From Nonomuraea angiospora (GTDB lineage: Bacteria; Actinomycetota; Actinomycetes; Streptosporangiales; Streptosporangiaceae): 64,000 nt of DNA. The translations under genes and the position numbers were made by a program. Numbering within the stretch: position 1 is the first letter of the stretch; each line of letters begins with the position of its first letter. The notes beneath the pieces were generated by a model. It did not search any database and had not been told where the DNA came from. It was given only the letters and a program-made list of their open reading frames with translations. The stretch spans positions 2,666,001 to 2,730,000 of the forward strand of contig NZ_JADBEK010000001.1 in NCBI RefSeq assembly GCF_014873145.1, written 5' to 3'. Shown piece by piece: positions 61,030 through 64,000 of this stretch.

Positions 61030-61042
61030 ACACTCGATCACT

Positions 61043-61082
61043 GCAGCACCCTTTCCCTATTCGAATAGAGAAAGGGTGCTGC
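61043..61082. promoter_or_regulatory. 40-bp near-perfect palindrome covering the GntR ribosome-binding site
   Basis: The left arm GCAGCACCCTTTCCCTATTC and the right arm pair at 19 of 20 positions (one C-A mismatch), centred on TTCGAA. It lies between a TTGACA box and the ATG at 61084. The right arm contains AAAGGG, the only Shine-Dalgarno-like run, 9-13 bases before the ATG. It can be a regulator-binding site in DNA and a hairpin that hides the ribosome site in RNA. Confidence 0.8.
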
Positions 61083-61083
61083 G

Positions 61084-61500
61084 ATGATCGAGTTCCATCT
61101 CGACCGCGGCTCGGGCGTGTCGACCTACCTCCAGCTCGTCCACCAGGTCAAGCAGGCTCTCAGGCTCGGCACGCTGCGGCCGGGTGACCAACTGCCCACC
61201 GCCCGCGAGGTGGTCGAGAGCCTGGCCATCAACCCCAACACCGTGCTCAAGGCCTACCGCGAGCTGGAGCGGGACGGGCTGGTCGAAGGGCGGCCGGGCA
61301 TGGGGACATTCGTGCTGCAGAGCGTCACGGGTTCGACGCTCGTCGCCCACACACGATTGCGGCGCGACCTGGAGAGGTGGGTACGCGAGGCACGCGAGGC
61401 CGGGCTCGACCAGGAGGACCTGAGGGCACTGTTCACCGTTGTCCTCGCGGACTCCCACAAGGACAGCCCCGGGAAGGGCGCGAAGGAAGGAGCGGCGTGA
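61084..61500 (+). CDS. GntR-family regulator, YtrA subfamily
   Basis: 138 residues, ATG 61084. The winged helix is STYLQLVHQVKQALRLGTLR then PGDQLPTAREVVESLAINPN and TVLKAYRELERDGLVEGRPG. After it comes only a short helical tail, the YtrA type that lacks a large ligand domain. YtrA regulators sit at the head of ABC-transporter operons and repress them until antibiotic or envelope stress. The stop overlaps the ATPase start (GTGA at 61497). The large palindrome just upstream is its expected autoregulatory site. Confidence 0.92.
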   Translation: MIEFHLDRGSGVSTYLQLVHQVKQALRLGTLRPGDQLPTAREVVESLAINPNTVLKAYRELERDGLVEGRPGMGTFVLQSVTGSTLVAHTRLRRDLERWVREAREAGLDQEDLRALFTVVLADSHKDSPGKGAKEGAA

Positions 61501-62354
61501 GGCCGGCGCTGAGGACGGACGGGCTGGGCGTGCGGTACCGCCGCTCCTGGGCGTTGCGTGACTGCTCGTTGTCCATCCCGGCCGGGCGCGTGGCCGCGCT
61601 CGTGGGACCGAACGGCGCGGGCAAGACCACGCTCATGCACGCCGCCGTCGGCCTGCTCAAACCCACGTGCGGCAGCGTCGAGGTGCACGGGGAGGTGGCG
61701 TTCGTGGCCCAGGACAGGCCGCTGACCGAGAGGTTCACCGCCGCCGAGATGCTCGCCTTCGGCCGCCGGGTGAACTCTCGATTCGACGACGGCGCCGCCC
61801 GTGACCGGCTCGACCGGCTGGGCGTGCCGCTGGATCGCAAGGTGGGTGTCCTGTCGGGCGGCCAGCGGGCGCAGGTGGCGATCACGCTGGCGATGGCCCG
61901 GCGGCCCGACCTTCTCGTGCTGGACGAGCCGCTGGCCAACCTCGACCCCCTCGCCAGGCACGATGTGATGCGCTCGATCATGGCGGAGGTGGCCGAGCGG
62001 GAGCTGACCGTGCTGCTGTCCTCGCACGTGGTCGCCGACATCGAGGAGACCTGTGACTGGCTGGTCATGCTGAACGACGGGCAGGTGCAGGTGAGCGGCG
62101 ACATCGAGGAGTTACTGGCCGGCCATTACGTGCTCACCGGGTCCACCGAATCGGCCGGGACGATGGGAGCCGGGGCCGCGGTCGTGAGCGCGAGCCGTGC
62201 CGGGAGGCAGGCCGAGCTCCTCGTCAGGGGCGAGCCCGCGCCCGACCCGCGCGCGCAGGCGCGGCGGGCCGGGCTGGCCGATCTCGTCATGGGATATCTG
62301 CGCAGCCCCGAGTCGACGGCGCTGCCCGGCCCGGAGCACGTGATCCGGCGGTAG
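61497..62354 (+). CDS. ABC transporter ATP-binding protein
   Basis: 285 residues, GTG 61497, coupled to the GntR gene. Walker A GPNGAGKT at 37-44, signature LSGGQ at 119-123 and Walker B LLVLDEP at 139-145 are intact, with the H-loop in LLSSHVVADIEE. The C-terminal region (TGSTESAGTMGAGAAVVSAS and on) is the extension common in antibiotic-type ABC-2 ATPases. YtrA-type operons normally continue with an ABC-2 permease. Here the next gene is on the other strand, so the permease is missing or distant. A C-terminal ABC-2 permease fragment exists at 36630 but is unrelated in position. Confidence 0.93.
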   Translation: MRPALRTDGLGVRYRRSWALRDCSLSIPAGRVAALVGPNGAGKTTLMHAAVGLLKPTCGSVEVHGEVAFVAQDRPLTERFTAAEMLAFGRRVNSRFDDGAARDRLDRLGVPLDRKVGVLSGGQRAQVAITLAMARRPDLLVLDEPLANLDPLARHDVMRSIMAEVAERELTVLLSSHVVADIEETCDWLVMLNDGQVQVSGDIEELLAGHYVLTGSTESAGTMGAGAAVVSASRAGRQAELLVRGEPAPDPRAQARRAGLADLVMGYLRSPESTALPGPEHVIRR

Positions 62355-62386
62355 CCGGCGGAACGCGGCCAGCCGTGGTGAGCGCG

Positions 62387-64000
62387 TCAGGTCTTTTCGA
62401 GGACGTGCACCTGGGGGAGATCGCGGTGGCGATGGTGGGCTTGGGCGATCGCAGCGAGGTTGTCGCGTCCCAGGGCACGGTAGGCCATGGTGAGCAGTTC
62501 GTTCGCCTGGTGCTCACGTTCTGGGTCTCCCGCACTGATCCAGTGCAGGTCACGGCCGAGGGCGAGAGCGTCGGCGGGGTGGCCGGCGGCGCAGCGGCGC
62601 CGCGCCTCGGCGACGCGGGCGTCCCGGACGGCCGGGTCGCCGGTCAGCTCCTGTTGCAGGGCTGCGCAGAAGCCGCCGTCGTCCCATGGTCTCTGCCGGT
62701 CGCGTTTGATCGCGGTGTCACCGTCGACGAGCGCGCCGCCGCCGTCCAGGGTCTCGATCCGATCCGGATCTCCGTGCTCGAGCAATTCTGGGGATTGCCC
62801 GTAGGCCTTGTGGTAGTCCTCGCCCTGTTCGTCGCGGTCGCCGGTCTCGAAGGTCATCAGGACCTCGCGCAGGAGCCGTAGCCGGCGCCGTCGTGCGGCC
62901 ACCTCGGGGTCCGTGGGATCGGCCGGATCGTCATCCTGATCTCCGAGGTGGCGCCATCCCCATTCGAGCGTGCGCCGGACTGCCTCGAGAGGGGTGCCCG
63001 ACGGGAGGCCCACGCCGCCACCGTCGTTGTTGTAGTAGGAGGCGACTCCGGTGCAGGTGCGGCCGTCGTCATACCAGAGCCCGAAATGCAGCCCGTCGGT
63101 GCCGCCGTGCATGAACGTGAGGAACTCGGGCGGGTCGCGGTAGTAGCGGCCGTGTACGCGCACATCGATGCCGGGCCGGGAGCCGCGGGCGGGATCGTCG
63201 AACAGGTCCATGATCCCGAACGGGCACAGTTCCAGGTCGTCGAGGGCCTGCTTTCCTGCCGGGCCCAGGGACAGCAGGAAGGCCCGGAAGCGGAAGATCG
63301 GGTCGGGCAGCTGGAATCCCCAGTCGCGGGCAAAACGTTCTTCGATCGCGGCGCGTTCGCGCTCCACCTGGGCCACAGCAGCCGACCTCGCCTGCTCGTC
63401 CTGTTCCTGTGGCCGGTTCGCCGCCTTCCACACCGCGTAGTCCCGCAGTTCGGCGGCGCAACGCGCGGCGGCCCGCCGGCGGCCGGCCCGTTCCCACGGC
63501 GTCGGTGGCGGATCGGGTTCGCCGAGTATCGTCGCCCGCAGCCGTTCTTCGGTAGTGGAGCGGTCGATGCCCGGGTACCGCGACCGGCGCTCTTCCCGGG
63601 CGGCCTTGGCCGGCAGCCAGCGGCCGGGGTCGGCCGCCACCCGCCTTCTCGCCTCACCGGCCGGCAGGAGAGCGATCTCCTGATCGAACGTCCGCAACGC
63701 CGCCGCCCTCTGCCGCCGCACATGGGCGTCAATCTCGGCACACGACGCGGTGTAGGCGTCCCACTCCTGAGCCAGATCCTCCTCGGGAAGATCGGCGCGC
63801 TCGAGAAAGAACTCGAACCTTTTCCCATATTCGAGATCGTCGTATTGCGCCGCTATCTGCTCCCGCAGCCCCGCGAGGACCTGCCCGTCGTCTTCCTCCT
63901 CGCTGTACCACAGCGCGGGTACGTCCTCGGGGTGCGCCACCTGGTGCCGGTGGAGATCGACCGTTGTCCGCCGACCGAAGATCGACACGCGCGCCGTCAA
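62387..64000 (-). CDS. HPF1/DUF2228-like protein (runs to right edge)
   Basis: At least 537 residues. The frame is open to the window edge (a TTG stands at 64000, but the true start may lie beyond). The N-terminal 240 residues are charged and helical. The middle part, about 240-350, reads LCPFGIMDLFDDPARGSRPG, HGRYYRDPPEFLTFMHGGTD and GLHFGLWYDDGRTCTGVASY. The DPPEF-(x)n-GxHFG-x-W-x-DD pattern is that of HPF1/DUF2228 and bacterial relatives annotated as ADP-ribosylation family proteins. In animals HPF1 completes the PARP active site. A helical repeat-like tail (ARRRCAAGHPADALALGRDL) resembles TPR. No partner PARP was seen in the window. Role unknown. Confidence 0.65.
   Translation of the reverse strand: MTARVSIFGRRTTVDLHRHQVAHPEDVPALWYSEEEDDGQVLAGLREQIAAQYDDLEYGKRFEFFLERADLPEEDLAQEWDAYTASCAEIDAHVRRQRAAALRTFDQEIALLPAGEARRRVAADPGRWLPAKAAREERRSRYPGIDRSTTEERLRATILGEPDPPPTPWERAGRRRAAARCAAELRDYAVWKAANRPQEQDEQARSAAVAQVERERAAIEERFARDWGFQLPDPIFRFRAFLLSLGPAGKQALDDLELCPFGIMDLFDDPARGSRPGIDVRVHGRYYRDPPEFLTFMHGGTDGLHFGLWYDDGRTCTGVASYYNNDGGGVGLPSGTPLEAVRRTLEWGWRHLGDQDDDPADPTDPEVAARRRRLRLLREVLMTFETGDRDEQGEDYHKAYGQSPELLEHGDPDRIETLDGGGALVDGDTAIKRDRQRPWDDGGFCAALQQELTGDPAVRDARVAEARRRCAAGHPADALALGRDLHWISAGDPEREHQANELLTMAYRALGRDNLAAIAQAHHRHRDLPQVHVLEKT

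Noticed and set aside
1-64000. tRNA, rRNA and riboswitch genes
   Set aside because: No cloverleaf, CCA-type end or conserved riboswitch core was recognised by eye. A covariance-model search would be needed to exclude small RNAs.

Overview
The window is high-GC DNA with frequent GTG starts, Shine-Dalgarno sites of the GGAGG type, a spore-associated protein A homologue, MmyB-like and ArsR/TetR/GntR regulators, DUF305/DUF6153 proteins and an F420-type (Ddn) protein. This points to a filamentous actinomycete, probably of the Streptosporangiales (Nonomuraea-like). The genus is an inference only. No rRNA, tRNA, CRISPR array or intact transposon was seen.

Layout. 0-3 kb: the 5' part of a secreted RHS-repeat protein, a LamG stump, a frameshifted spore-associated protein gene and a wrecked serine recombinase. 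3-7 kb: a TetR regulator divergent from a three-gene catabolic operon (amidohydrolase, esterase, FAD oxidoreductase). 7-20 kb: small regulatory and enzyme modules (beta-lactamase-fold hydrolase, cysteine-dioxygenase-like cupin, DHFR-like reductase, LysR, secreted beta-propeller, MmyB/SDR pair, MBL hydrolase, ArsR-MFS-aminopeptidase operon) separated by remnants of Tn3, IS and recombinase genes.

20.4-34.4 kb is the most coherent system. It holds an FCD-type GntR regulator, a CE7 acetyl esterase, an amidohydrolase-2 lactonase, an unrecognised 630-residue cytosolic protein, an aldo-keto reductase, an RraA-like aldolase, a GH29 alpha-L-fucosidase, a sugar ABC importer (lipoprotein plus two permeases, no ATPase) and a secreted GH141-like beta-helix protein. 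A near-identical sequence, consensus ATYATCGSYTATCGATNG, lies just upstream of the regulator, the esterase, the lactonase/630-residue pair, the aldolase/fucosidase pair and the importer. The cluster therefore reads as one regulon for taking up and oxidising fucose-containing (possibly acetylated) oligosaccharides. The central 630-residue protein is the main unknown.

34.4-45.4 kb: secreted LolA-fold-like protein, PPOX-fold protein, remnants of ABC-2, IS630 and integrase genes, a secreted protein with 48-residue repeats, a TetR/carboxylesterase pair, a Ddn-like protein, an orphan kinase ATPase domain and a cytochrome P450. 45.4-54.7 kb: DUF305/DUF6153, an NlpC/P60 peptidoglycan hydrolase, a methyltransferase, a degenerate minisatellite, a secreted Ig-like protein, a LuxR regulator, a membrane protein, a tandem GNAT and an ankyrin protein. 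54.9-64 kb: berberine-bridge oxidase, ABM-domain membrane protein, nucleoside deaminase, CAP-domain secreted protein, a WD40-HEAT protein, a YtrA-type GntR with an orphan ABC ATPase under a 40-bp palindrome, and an HPF1/DUF2228-like protein running to the right edge.
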